Below are positions 47,201-59,488 of a stretch of DNA of 64,000 nt, in pieces. The DNA comes from Nemertoderma westbladi. Taxonomy: Eukaryota; Xenacoelomorpha; Nemertodermatida; Nemertodermatidae. Each line of letters starts with the position of its first letter. Position 1 is the first letter of the stretch. The position numbers and the translations under genes are program-made. The stretch is taken from assembly GCA_032718475.1 (NCBI GenBank), contig JAUCBJ010005393.1, positions 62,001-126,000 of the forward strand, given 5' to 3'. A model generated the notes under the pieces. The model saw only the letters and a program-made list of their open reading frames with translations. It searched no databases and was not told the DNA's origin.

Positions 47201-48188
47201 TGCATTTTAGGCTATTCTGGAGAAGGTGAATCATGCACTGGTAAGTTAATCACATAATAATTTATATCCAATAAAAAATGTGCAAGTCAATATCCATTGA
47301 GTTTGAAATATATATAAATGAATGAAAAAAAATTTATATTTTCATTTAAATTAGATGATGATGAATGCGATAGTGGTACACACAATTGCCACAATAATGC
47401 CAACTGTACAAATGATGATGGTGGATTCACATGTGATTGCATTTCAGGCTATTCTGGAGATGGTGAATCATGCACTGGTAAGTTAATCTCATAATAATTT
47501 ATATCCAATAAAAAATGTGCAAGTCAATATCCATTGAGTTTGAAATATATATAAATTAATGAAAAAAAATTTATATTTTCATTTAAATTAGATGATGATG
47601 AATGCGATAGTGGTACACACAATTGCCACAGTAATGCCAACTGTACAAATGATGATGGTGGATTCACATGTGATTGCATTTCAGGCTATTCTGGAGATGG
47701 TGAATCATGCACTGGTAAGTTAATCACATAATAATTTATATCCAATAAAAAATGTGCAAGTCAATATCCATTCAGTTTGATATATATATATAAATTCATG
47801 AGCAAAATTCATATTTTCATTTAAATTAGATAATGATGAATGCGATAGCGGTACACACAATTGCCACAGTAATGCAAACTGTACTAATGATGATGGTGGA
47901 TTCACATGTGATTGCATTTTAGGCTATTCTGGAGATGGTGAATCATGCACTGGTAAGTTAATCACATAATAATTTATATCCAATAAAAAATGTGCAAGTC
48001 AATATCCATTCAGTTTGATATATATATAAATTCATGAGCAAAATTCATATTTTCATTTAAATTAGATAATGATGAATGCGATAGCGGTACACACAATTGC
48101 CACAGTAATGCAAACTGTACTAATGATGATGGTGGATTCACATGTGATTGCAATTTAGGCTATTCTGGAGATGGTGAATCATGCACTG
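44259..48188 (+). CDS. Multi-EGF gene, exons 56-70 (second variant-module block)
   Basis: Exon starts are 44259, 44549 (126 bp), 45226, 45463, 45700, 45937, 46173, 46411, 46645, 46881, 47118, 47355, 47592, 47830 and 48066. The leading trio repeats exons 41-43 with near-identical long introns (167 and 551 bp). Exon 62 carries the rare marker gataccggtac and exon 63 the GTGGTTGC marker; both matter for the hybrid exon 75. Exon 66 has CPSN where others have CHSN. All exons are open and phase 1-1. Confidence 0.92.
45030..45146 (+). repeat. Intronic minisatellite, block 2 (about 4 copies)
   Basis: The same unit occurs in the intron after exon 57, with about four copies, one with an extra cattata. 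Confidence 0.8.
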
Positions 48189-48302
48189 GTAAGTTAATCA
48201 CATAATAATTTATATCCAATAAAAAATGTGCAAGTCAATATCCATTGAGTTTGAAATATATATAAATTAATGAAAAAAAATTTATATTTTCATTTAAATT
48301 AG

Positions 48303-51300
48303 ATGATGATGAATGTGATAGCGGTACACACAATTGCCACAATAACGCCATCTGTACAAATATTGCTGGTGGATTCAGTTGTGAATGTGATACAGGCTTT
48401 TCTGGCAATGGTGTATCATGTGCTGGTGAGAAAATCCCGTATTGTTCTAGATACAAATGAGATTAATGAATAATAACATAATAATAACACAATTACTCAA
48501 GTTCAAATGTGAAATGTAGATTAAATAGCGAACCAAAGATAACAATAACTTAGAGGTTTTCCATATCAATTAATTATCCATATTTTTTTCAGATCATGAT
48601 GAATGCAGTTTAGATACACACAACTGTCATGAAAATGCTAACTGCTCAAATACCTATGGTTGGTTCATGTGCTTTTGCATGTCTGGATATGAGGGGGATG
48701 GAATAAATAACTGTTCAGGTAGTACTCTATATCAGTACATTTTCAGCGATATTTATAATAATTTAAAAAATTAACCTTTATATTCAAAACAATAATATTT
48801 TTTTTTAATTAAATTTAAATAAAGATATTGTTTCATAGGAATATAGTATAGAAAAAAACAAAAAAAACATATTAAGGATAATAATATGTTGATTAACATT
48901 CAAATAATATAGAATAACAAAAAAATATTATAAGAAATATAATTATAAACTTTGTAATGTTTGTTTTTTTGTCTACTTTTTTAATTAATAGTATTGTAAA
49001 AAGTTTATAAATATTTATTTCATTAGTCTGAATTCATGTTATTTGTATACAATTATAATAGTATAAAATTATTAAAATGTGTTATAAGATATACATGCAT
49101 AAAATGTGTTATAAGATATACATGCATACATGACTTGTTATTTAAGTTTATAATATTCATTTTTTATTCACAATTGCAATACATTTATTTTTACATTCAA
49201 TGTTGCAGATGTTAATGAATGCATAACAAATAATAATAATTGCAACAATAATGCCAACTGTACAAATGATGATGGTGGATTCACATGTGATTGCATTTCA
49301 GGCTATTCTGGAGATGGTGAATCATGCACTGGTAAGTTAATCACATAATAGTTTATATCCAATAAAAAATGTGCAAGTCAATATCCATTCAGTTTGATAT
49401 ATATATAAATTAATGAGCAAAATTCATATTTTCATTTAAATTAGATAATGATGAATGCGATAGCGGTACACACAATTGCCACAGTAATGCAAACTGTACA
49501 AATGATGATGGTGGATTCACATGTGATTGCATTTTAGGCTATTCTGGAGATGGTGAATCATGCACTGGTAAGTTAATCACATAATAATTTATATCCAATA
49601 AAAAATGTGCAAGTCAATATCCATTGAGTTTGAAATATATATAAATTAATGAGCAAAATTCATATTTTCATTTAAATTAGATAATGATGAATGCGATACC
49701 GGTACACACAATTGCCACAATAATGCCAACTGTACAAATGATGATGGTGGATTCACATGTGGTTGCATTTCAGGCTATTCTGGAGATGGTGAATCATGCA
49801 CTGGTAAGTTAATCACATAATAATTTATATCAAAAAAAATGTGCAAGTCAATATCCATTGAGTTTAAATATATATAAATTAATGAGAAAAATTTATATTT
49901 TCATTTAAATTAGATGATGATGAATGCGATAGCGGTACACACAATTGCCACAGTAATGCCAACTGTACAAATGATGATGGTGGATTCACATGTGATTGCA
50001 TTTCAGGCTATACTGGAGATGGTGAATCATGCACTGGTAAGTTAATCACATAATAATTTATATCCAATAGAAAATGTGCAAGTCAATATCCATTGAGTTT
50101 GAAATATATATAAATTAATGAAAAAAAATTTATATTTTCATTTAAATTAGATGATGATGAATGCGATAGTGGTACACACAATTGCCACAGTAATGCCAAC
50201 TGTACAAATGATGATGGTGGATTCACATGTGATTGCATTTCAGGCTATTCTGGAGATGGTGTCTCATGCACTGGTAAGTTAATCACATAATAATTTATAT
50301 CCAATAAAAAATGTGCAAGTCAATATCCATTGAGTTTGAAATATATATAAATTAATGAAAAAAAATTTATATTTTCATTTAAATTAGATGATGATGAATG
50401 CGATAGTGGTACACACAATTGCCACAGTAATGCCAACTGTACAAATGATGATGGTGGATTCACATGTGATTGCATTTCAGGCTATTCTGGAGATGGTGAA
50501 TCATGCACTGGTAAGTTAATCACATAATAATTTAAGTCCAATAAAAAATGTGATAAGTCAAAACCCATTGCATTTGGGATTTATATGAATTAATGAGTAA
50601 TTTTTTTAATTTAACATTTGTTTAGATGATGATGAATGCGATAGCGGTACACACAATTGCCACAATAATGCCAACTGTACAAATGATGATGGTGGATTCA
50701 CATGTGGTTGCATTTCAGGCTATTCTGGAGATGGTGAATCATGCACTGGTAAGTTAATCACATAATAATTTATATCAAAAAAAATGTGCAAGTCAATATC
50801 CATTGAGTTTAAATATATATAAATTAATGAGAAAAATTTATATTTTCATTTAAATTAGATGATGATGAATGCGATAGCGGTACACACAATTGCCACAGTA
50901 ATGCCAACTGTACAAATGATGATGGTGGATTCACATGTGATTGCATTTCAGGCTATACTGGAGATGGTGAATCATGCACTGGTAAGTTAATCACATAATA
51001 ATTTATATCCAATAGAAAATGTGCAAGTCAATATCCATTGAGTTTGAAATATATATAAATTAATGAAAAAAAATGTATATTTTCATTTAAATTAGATGAT
51101 GATGAATGCGATAGTGGTACACACAATTGCCACAGTAATGCCAACTGTACAAATGATGATGGTGGATTCACATGTGATTGCATTTCAGGCTATTCTGGAG
51201 ATGGTGTCTCATGCACTGGTAAGTTAATCACATAATAATTTATATCCAATAAAAAATGTGCAAGTCAATATCCATTGAGTTTGAAATATATATAAATTAA

Positions 51301-52165
51301 TGAAAAAAAATTTATATTTTCATTTAAATTAGATGATGATGAATGCGATAGTGGTACACACAATTGCCACAGTAATGCCAACTGTACAAATGATGATGGT
51401 GGATTCACATGTGATTGCATTTCAGGCTATTCTGGAGATGGTGAATCATGCACTGGTAAGTTAATCACATAATAATTTATATCCAATAAAAAATGTGCAA
51501 GTCAATATCCATTGAGTTTGAAATATATATAAATTAATGAAAAAATATTTATATTTTCATTTAAATTAGATGATGATGAATGCAATATCGGTACACACAA
51601 TTGCCACAGTAATGCCATCTGTACAAATGATGATGGTGGATTCACATGTGATTGCATTTCAGGCTATTCTGGGGATGGTGAATCATGCACTGGTAAGTTA
51701 ATCACATAATAATTTATATCCAATAAAAAATGTGCAAGTCAATATCCTTTGAGTTTGAAATATATATAAATTAATGAGAAAAGTTTATATTTTCATTTAA
51801 ATTAGATGATGATGAATGCGATAGTGGTACACACAATTGCCACAGTAATGCCAACTGTACAAATGATGATGGTGGATTCACATGTGATTGCATTTCAGGC
51901 TATTCTGGAGATGGTGAATCATGCACTGGTAAGTTAATCACATAATAATTTATATCCAATAAAAAATGTGCAAGTCAATATCCATTGAGTTTGAAATATA
52001 TATAAATTAATGAAAAAAAATTTATATTTTCATTTAAATTAGATGATGATGAATGCGATAGTGGTACACACAATTGCCACAATAATGCCAACTGTACAAA
52101 TGATGATGGTGGATTCACATGTGATTGCATTAGAGGCTATTCTGGAGATGGTGAATCATGCACTG
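48303..52165 (+). CDS. Multi-EGF gene, exons 71-85 (third variant-module block)
   Basis: Exon starts are 48303, 48593 (126 bp), 49209, 49445, 49681, 49914, 50151, 50388, 50626, 50859, 51096, 51333, 51570, 51806 and 52043. The trio 71-73 again has 167-bp and 490-bp introns. Exon 75 (49681) looks like a hybrid of the 5' half of an exon-62 type and the 3' half of an exon-63 type. Exons 79-82 repeat 75-78 at a 945-bp offset. Exon 83 has CNIGTHNC, and exon 85 has CIRGYSG at the usual CISGYSG position. Confidence 0.92.
49075..49130 (+). repeat. Intronic minisatellite, block 3 (about 2 copies)
   Basis: The same unit occurs in the intron after exon 72, with two copies. It explains much of the intron-length difference among the three blocks. 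Confidence 0.8.
49681..51569 (+). repeat. 945-bp four-exon tandem duplication
   Basis: Exon starts 49914/50859, 50151/51096 and 50388/51333 are each offset by exactly 945 bp. They share private variants: the ccaatagaaaatg intron, the gtctcatgc exon end, and the shortened aaatatatataaatt intron. Confidence 0.85.
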
Positions 52166-52278
52166 GTAAGTTAATCACATAATAATTTATATCAATAAAA
52201 AATGTGCAAGTCAATATCCATTGAGTTTGAAATATATATAAATTAATGAAAAAAAAATTATATTTTCATTTAAATTAG

Positions 52279-55200
52279 ATGATGATGAATGCGATAGTGG
52301 TACACACAATTGCCACAGTAATGCCAACTGTACAAATGATGATGGTGGATTCACATGTGATTGCATTTCAGGCTATTCTGGAGATGGTGAATCATGCACT
52401 GGTAAGTTAATCACATAATAATTTATATCCAATAAAAAATGTGCAAGTCAATATCCATTCAGTTTGATATATATATAAATTCATGAGCAAAATTCATATT
52501 TTCATTTAAATTAGATAATGACGAATGCGATAGCGGTACACACAATTGCCACAGGAATGCAAACTGTACAAATGATGATGGTGGATTCACATGTGATTGC
52601 ATTTTAGGCTATTCTGGAGATGGTGAATCATGCACTGGTAAGTTAATCACATAATAATTTATATCCAATAAAAAATGTGCAAGTCAATATCCATTGAGTT
52701 TGAAATATATATAAATTAATGAGCAAAATTCATATTTTCATTTAAATTAGATAATGATGAATGCGATAGCGGTACACACAATTGCCACAGTAATGCCAAC
52801 TGTACAAATGATGATGGTGGATTCACATGTGATTGCATTTTAGGCTATTCTGGAGATGGTGAATCATGCACTGGTAAGTTAATCACATAATAATTTAAGT
52901 CCAATAAAAAATGTGATAAGTCAAAACCCGTTGCATTTGGGATTTATATAAATTAATGAGTAATTTTTTTAATTTAAACATTTGTTTAGATGATGATGAA
53001 TGCGATAGCGGTACACACAATTGCCACAATAATGCCAACTGTACAAATGATGATGGTGGATTCACATGTGATTGCATTTCAGGCTATTCTGGAGATGGTG
53101 TATCATGCACTGGTAAGTTAATCACATAATAATTTATATCAAAAAAAATGTTCAAGTCAATATCCATTGAGTTTGAAATATATATAAATTAATGAGAAAA
53201 ATTTATATTTTCATTTAAATTAGATGATGATGAATGCGATAGCGGTACACACAATTGCCACAGTAATGCCAACTGTACAAATGATGATGGTGGATTCACA
53301 TGTGGTTGCATTTCAGGCTATTCTGGAGATGGTGAATCATGCACTGGTAAGTTAATCACATAATAATTTATATTAAAAAAAAATTTGCAAGTCAATATCC
53401 ATTGAGTTTGAAATATATATAAATTAATGAGAAAAATTTATATTTTCATTTAAATTAGATGATGATGAATGCGATAGTGGTACACACAATTGCCACAGTA
53501 ATGCCAACTGTACAAATGATGATGGTGGATTCACATGTGAATGCAATTCAGGCTATTCTGGAGATGGTGAATCATGCACTGGTAAGTTAATCACATAATA
53601 ATTTATATCCAATAAAAAATGTGCAAGTCAATATCCATTGAGTTTGAAATATATATAAATTAATGAAAAATATTTATATTTTCATTTAAATTAGATGATG
53701 ATGAATGCGATAGTGGTACACACAATTGCCACAGTAATGCCAACTGTACAAATGAAGATGGTGGATTCACATGTGATTGCATTTTAGGCTATTCTGGAGA
53801 TGGTGTATCATGCACTGGTAAGTTAATTACATAATAATTTATATCAAAAAAAATGTGCAAGTCAATATCCATTGAGTTTGAAATATATATAAATTAATGA
53901 GAAAAATGTATATTTTCATTTAAATTAGATGACAATGAATGCGATAGCGGTACACATAATTGCCACAATAATGCCAACTGTACAAATGATGACGGTGGAT
54001 TCACATGTGAATGCAATTCAGGCTATTCTGGAGATGGTGTGTCATGCATTGGTAAGTTAAGCACATAATAATTTATATCCAATAAAAAATGTACAAGTCA
54101 ATATCCATTGAGTTTGAAATATATATAAATTAATGAGAAAAAATTTATATTTTCATTTAAATTAGATGATGATGAATGCGATAGCAGTACACACAATTGC
54201 CACAGTAATGCCAACTGTACAAATGATGGTGGTGGTTTCACATGTGATTGCATTTCAGGCTATTCTGGAGATGGTGTATCATGCACTGGTAGGTTAATCA
54301 CATAATAATTTATATCCAATGAAAAATGTACAAGTCAATATCCATTGAGTTTGAAATATATATAAATTAATGAGAAAAAATTTATATTTTCATTTAAATT
54401 AGATGATGATGAATGCGATAGCAGTACACACAATTGCCACAATAATGCCAACTGTACAAATGATGATGGTGGATTCACATGTGATTGCATTTCAGGCTAT
54501 TCTGGAGATGGTGAATCATGCACTGGTAAGTTAATCACATAATAATTTATATCCAATAAAAAATGTGCAAGTCAATATCCATTGAGTTTGAAATATATAT
54601 AAATTAATGAGAAAAAATTTATATTTTCATTTAAATTAGATGATGATGAATGCGATAGCGGTACACACAATTGCCACAATAATGCCATCTGTACAAATGA
54701 TGATGGTGGTTTCACATGTGATTGCGTTTCAGGCTATTCTGGAGATGGTGTATCATGCATTGGTAAGTTAATCACATATAATTTATCAATAAATTATGTG
54801 TAAGTCCATTGAGTTTGAAATATATATAAATTAATGAGAAAAATTTATATTTTCATTTAATTTAGATGATGATGAATGCGATAGCGGTACACACAATTGC
54901 CACAATAATGCCAACTGTACGAATGATGATGGTGGATTCACATGTGATTGCAATTCAGGCTATTCTGGAGATGGTGTATCATGCACTGGTAAGTTAATCA
55001 AATAATAATTTATATAAATATAAAATGTGCAAGTCAATATCCCTTGAGTTTGAAATAATATATAAATTAATGAGAACAATTTATATTTTCATTTAAATTA
55101 GATGATGATGAATGCGATAGCGGTACACACAATTGCCACAATAATGCCAACTGTACGAATGATGATGGTGGTTTCACATGTGATTGCATTTCAGGCTATT

Positions 55201-55445
55201 CTGGAGATGGTGTCTCATGCACTGGTAAGTTAATCACATAATAATTTATCAATAAAAAATGAATAAGTCAATATGAAATATATATAAATTAATGAGAAAA
55301 ATTTATATTTCATTTAAATTAGATGATGATGAATGTGAAAGCGGTACACACAATTGCCACAATAAAGCCAACTGTACAAATGATGATGGTGGATTCACAT
55401 GTGATTGCATTTTAGGCTATTTTGGAGATGGTGTATCATGCTCTG
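52279..55445 (+). CDS. Multi-EGF gene, exons 86-99 (right end of visible array)
   Basis: Fourteen 123-bp exons start at 52279, 52515, 52751, 52990, 53224, 53459, 53695, 53929, 54166, 54403, 54640, 54866, 55102 and 55323. From exon 93 onwards, exons and introns accumulate private changes (DDNEC start, CIG end, GSGTH to SSTH, shortened introns after 96 and 98), as expected at the edge of an array that is homogenised in its middle. Exon 99 has ECESGTHNC and NKANC. It ends with a normal gtaagt donor at 55446, but I find no following exon up to 64000, so the gene probably continues beyond a long repeat-filled intron. Confidence 0.92.
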
Positions 55446-56069
55446 GTAAGTGAATCAAAAATCAAAAAAGAACGAGTTGGGGATTCGTAGTAATATTAAG
55501 TTAGTTCTCTAAACTGAAACGAAACTGATTCAAAATATATGGGTCACCCCAACCCAAGGCCAATATAGATAGAATAAACAAAATGTAAATAGCATAACAA
55601 TAATCCTACAGTACAAATTATTTAATAGGGCCGTTGGACTTTATAGATATAATTTAAACCCCCCAAACTACGTGTGAAACCCATCTGTCAGAAGTCCGTA
55701 GGTCAGAAGTCCGTAGGTCAGAAGTCCGTAGGTCAGAAGTCCGTAGGAAGTCCTTCGGGTCGGTGGGGGAGTGCAATAAATATACTACATACCACTCCGT
55801 CGGGTCGGTATCTGTCAGGAGTCTGTCTGTCGTGTTAGTAAGGGAATGCAGCAATCGACTGCAGTCCTATTAGGGTTTAATTATACTAATTAATTGATGA
55901 CACAAGTCAATTAGGATCTAGTTAGCCTAATTAACAGGTGTCACCCAGATACTCTGGCGCCAATGACACCCACAGGTTGTCCTGAAACCCAATGGGTGTC
56001 AGTTGGGTCCATCTGTCACAAAGCCACCCAAACTCGTACTATTGTCACTAACGCAACGGATAATAGAGA
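55446..56069 (+). other. Start of the intron after EGF exon 99; no gene seen
   Basis: This is unique-looking AT-rich sequence containing the 15-bp tandem repeat listed separately. A stretch at about 55936-55975 (actctggcgccaatgacac) resembles actctggcgcacatgac at about 59750 in the LINE 5' region, so some of it may be old LINE debris. Confidence 0.5.
55687..55747. repeat. 15-bp tandem repeat, about four copies
   Basis: The unit gtcagaagtccgtag is repeated four times head to tail, followed by a partial gaagtcc. It is a simple minisatellite with no evidence of function. Confidence 0.9.
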
Positions 56070-56402
56070 ATTTACAATTGGGGTATCACTATCAGTCAAC
56101 TTGTCCAAAGCTTTTGGCATAGTTACAGTAAACCATGAAATTTTGATAAAAAAAACTACATCATAACGTATTGGTCAATGGCACAGCACAGCGCTTATTT
56201 AGAAAATTGCACCCAATATGTCCAAATAGGATTTGGTAAATTTGCTATGAGTACAATCTCGGTGGGAGTTCCTCAAGGTTCTATTTTGGGTCCTTTGCTA
56301 TTTATAATATATTGTAATGATATAGTCAATGTTTCTAATATTCTACACTTTATTTGTTTACTGATGACACAAATATCCCAATATGAAGTAGAGAATGAAG
56401 TA
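56070..56402 (+). mobile_element. Degenerate CR1/Jockey-like LINE reverse transcriptase fragment
   Basis: Two plus-strand frames encode adjacent RT pieces: VNLSKAFGIVTVNHEIL, equivalent to the usual DLSKAFDTVNH box, then VGVPQGSILGPLLFIIYCND, the conserved PQGSILGPLLF box. A frameshift separates them, and a conserved Asp of the first box is Gly here. The fragment is cut on the right by the RTE-like element at 56403. It is inactive. Confidence 0.8.
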
Positions 56403-56444
56403 ATTCTACTACTAGGATCGGCATGCTGCATTGCAGCTGCATTT

Positions 56445-57638
56445 TTAAGAATGCTGTGCCGGCTTGTCAACAAAATTGCACCGCCACAACTCCCTATCAC
56501 CCATGACATTTGCTAGATCATCCGCATCTTCAAGGCCAGTGTCCTTTAAGATGCGTCTCAAGAAAGTCATGGGCTGTCCACCATGCTTATTCACTCCATG
56601 AGGCTGCCAAAGTACAAGATTATGCACTGGCTGGTCCTCACGGCGAAAGCAATGTCCTGCAAAGCGGAGGCGATTTTGTTCTAGTGTCAAGCTTGGAGGA
56701 ACCAATGAGACACCTCCAATGTTATATAGTGTCCGGTTGGAGATGTGTGCATTGTACTTGACACAATGAACCCGGCGTAGCATTCTTGTGAATATGCCAT
56801 CCAGAGATTTGGTGTCCTCAGCAGTTAGAGCCCAGCATGGACTCCCGTAGAGGAGTACTGGAACTACTGCTGCTCTAAATAATCGGACCTTAAGTTTCCG
56901 ATTAATTCTCGGTGACTTCCAAATCCTGAAAAGCCTATTCAAGGCTGCCCATGGCTTTCCCTTATGTATTCGAAGGTCCTCACCTGACTTCCGGATCCAT
57001 GATCCCAGGTAACAGAAGTCGTCCACATGCTCAAGCATACCATCCGTTGAGCTTATGCTCATCCGATCAGAGACTTGTTGAGGACTTTCAACGTTAACTG
57101 TCAAAATTGTGGTCTTTCTGGAGTTAATAAAAAGACCAACACTGGAAGCAGCATGTTCTAATGAGCTGAGGAGCCGTTGGGCTCCCTCTAATGATTCTGA
57201 GAGCACTCCTAAGTCATCAGCAAAGTCTAGATCAGTTAGGTACTTGGCCGGATTTCCTCGACTTCTGGAGCCAGTAGGTGGAGTTATCATCACCCCATCA
57301 TCATTATGATGATCTAAGGACATGCGTAGAACATAGTCAACCACAATAATGAACAAGAATGGTGCAAGTGTGTCTCCTTGGAGGACGCCCCATAACACTT
57401 CAAATGGTTCTGTATCACCGTCAACAGTAGACACAAATGTTGTCGAACCATCGTATACTGATCTGATTGCTGCAATAATTTCATCAGGAATCCCATATAA
57501 TGAAAGTATGCTGAACATACGTGAGCGAGAGACTGAATCAAAGGCCTTGAAGAAGTCAACAAAGATAACAGCCAGATGCCTGTCTTTCTTTTTTGATAAA
57601 TATTCAATTATCCTTCTAAGTGCCAAAATGGGCTCCAT
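56445..57638 (-). pseudogene. RTE-like LINE ORF, C-terminal part (reverse transcriptase)
   Basis: The 397-codon frame continues the RT begun in 57608-59488. It shows VIFVDFFKAFDSVSR (RT motif A), the LQGDTLAPFLF motif, and FADDL (catalytic box near residue 139) followed by the thumb. A C-terminal region (GSPCWALTAEDTKSL, RMLRRVHCVKYN) is shared with the fragment at 7691-8029. It has no initiator of its own in the ancestral element and is joined to the upstream part by a one-base frameshift near 57635. Confidence 0.88.
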
Positions 57639-59488
57639 GGTCCCACGACCTTACGGAACCCATTCTGATTTCCACGGAGCAGTCTCTCAATGGGATCCCT
57701 GATGCGATTTAATAGAATCCTATTGTATAGCTTTGCAGCAATCGAGATCAATGAGATTCCCCGAAAAGAACCATAGAGTGTTAGGTTGCCCTTCTTGGGA
57801 ACTGGCACCAACTTATTTGTATTCATTTCTTGTGGGACTCTTGTTGTTCGGTACATGTCTACTATGATGGGATAGATGAGCTTTAAACACTCAGGTATTT
57901 TAAAGACCTCAGGGGGAACACCATCTACTCCACTGGCACGATTGGTCTTAATGCTCTTTGCAGCAGCCTTAACTTCTGCAAAGGAAATATCTTCAATGGG
58001 AATATCTGGGAGTACAGACTCAGACACTTTTACTTCTATAAAGTTATCATTGAGACCATTGAGGCGATCGGCGGGTGATTCAGCCTTAACCTTGGTGGTT
58101 GGTTGGCTTTTCCGTCCAGTAAGCAAACTGATCGATTCCCATGCCTGGGATGATTGCCTGCTGTCGTCAGCATCATTGATGGCATCAACCTGTTGGTTTA
58201 TTAGCTCCTGTAGATTAACAGAGTACTGCCTGTTCAGGGACCTAGATGCAGCCTTAACTGCATTCTTGGCCGCTGTAGTCTGTTTGAGTCGGGACTCTTT
58301 CTGCGCCTTATGAAGGTCATTTCGGTACTTCTGAATTTTGTTGTCAGTCCAGGGGGCCCTTTTCCTGTTTCGAGGGTATACAGGAACTGTTTCTGCAGCT
58401 GCTAACTTAACTGCTTCTGTAAAGGCAGTATAGCCCTCACAGTGATCTGCCACCTCAGCGGCAAGAGCCTCATACCTGTTGCTCAGCTGTAGTATGAAGC
58501 TGGATCTCACACTTGGCTGTTGCAACAGAGAGGACCAGTCATGCCGCGGCAAGGCATATTTTGTTGTTCTGCTAGCATGCAGACGAAATCTTACCTTGGC
58601 CACAATAAGGCGGTGATCACTGGAGAAGGGTCGAAGTGTAAATGCATTACAGTCTTGTATAGAGCTCCTGTATTTCCTACGAAACAGAATATGGTCTATC
58701 TGGGACTTGTGACCACTGGGTCCACTATGAGTCCATAGCTTTCCAGTTCGCTTCTTGAACTGGGTTCCAGCCGAAAACAATCCATTTCCAGAGATAAAAT
58801 CCTGAAGATGGACAGAATTTCGGTTAACACTATTGCTATAGACCCAGGGCGATGTAGGTGATTGATGCAGACTTACATTAAAGTCTCCCAGGAATGTTAA
58901 GAATGCATGCTGATCCACTCCATCAGTAGCTGCTTGTAGATTGTGGTAGAAATTTTCCACCTCCTCTACAGGGGCAACACTAGTTGGAGAGTAGCACACA
59001 ATCAGAACCACCTTAGGAAACATCTTAGCCAGTCTTCCAGAACATGAGAAGTGGCAACGGATGATGCGTTTAGAGATTTGGTCTATTTTGTCCAATGCTG
59101 CATGTGCAGTTGGATTCATCAATAGACCAATTCCACCATTGCCACTATCATCTGCTGACGCGAGGGCGAGTCGCCAACCGCCCCCCATGTCCTTAATCAG
59201 AACCTCATCAGTCTGTCCAGTCTGCATTCGGTGCTTTTGAACACCCACTGCACTAAGAGAAAGCTTATCTGCCAAGGCAGTCAGCTCACCTTGTCGCATT
59301 GGGGACCCGAGTGTTAGGGTGTTTACTGACGCTAGTCTAGTGACTTGCCTCAGATTCACCAATGGCTTTGTTGGTCGGGGTGGAACATGAGAGTAGCCTC
59401 CAACTCCAGAATCCCTCTCCCCATCACAATCTGGCCTCCCTGGTGACCCAGGGTTTGGGCCAGAAAGGTCATCAGGAAAGGGGCTCAA
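57608..59488 (-). pseudogene. RTE-like LINE ORF, N-terminal part (endonuclease and start of RT)
   Basis: This 626-codon frame starts MSPFPDDLSG. The endonuclease domain (about residues 50-300) has FLGDFNVSL near 201, IDHILF near 262 and SSDHRLIV near 290, matching the GDFN, D-H and SDH motifs of apurinic-like endonucleases. RT begins with ASGVDGVPPEVFK (about 516) and FRGISLISIAAKLYNRIL. At about 57635 the run of G after FRK is one base short relative to the expected continuation into the downstream frame, so this copy ends with a nonsense tail at 57608. Confidence 0.88.

Larger units (their letters stand above)
40244..52278 (+). repeat. Higher-order repeat: variant EGF trio every ~4.0 kb, three times
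   Basis: The trio of variant exons with its long introns recurs at 40244, 44259 and 48303 (spacing 4015 and 4044 bp), each followed by twelve standard EGF units. The long intron sequences are near-identical among the three, including the gtagta donor and the 'tcattagtc' stretch, so the block was duplicated as a unit. The inner units are not strictly collinear between blocks, showing later gain and loss of single units. Confidence 0.85.

Noticed and set aside
40152-53077. Minus-strand frames recurring in the EGF array (about 40152-40397, 44227-44412, 47720-47917, 48235-48456, 52895-53077)
   Set aside because: They are antisense to EGF exons and recur only because the units repeat; they have no domain and no conservation beyond the exon.
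11995-55445. Regular ~237-bp repeats could be a CRISPR array or satellite DNA
   Set aside because: The unit contains an intact 123-bp EGF exon with splice sites, constant phase and conserved cysteines, and the genome is clearly animal.
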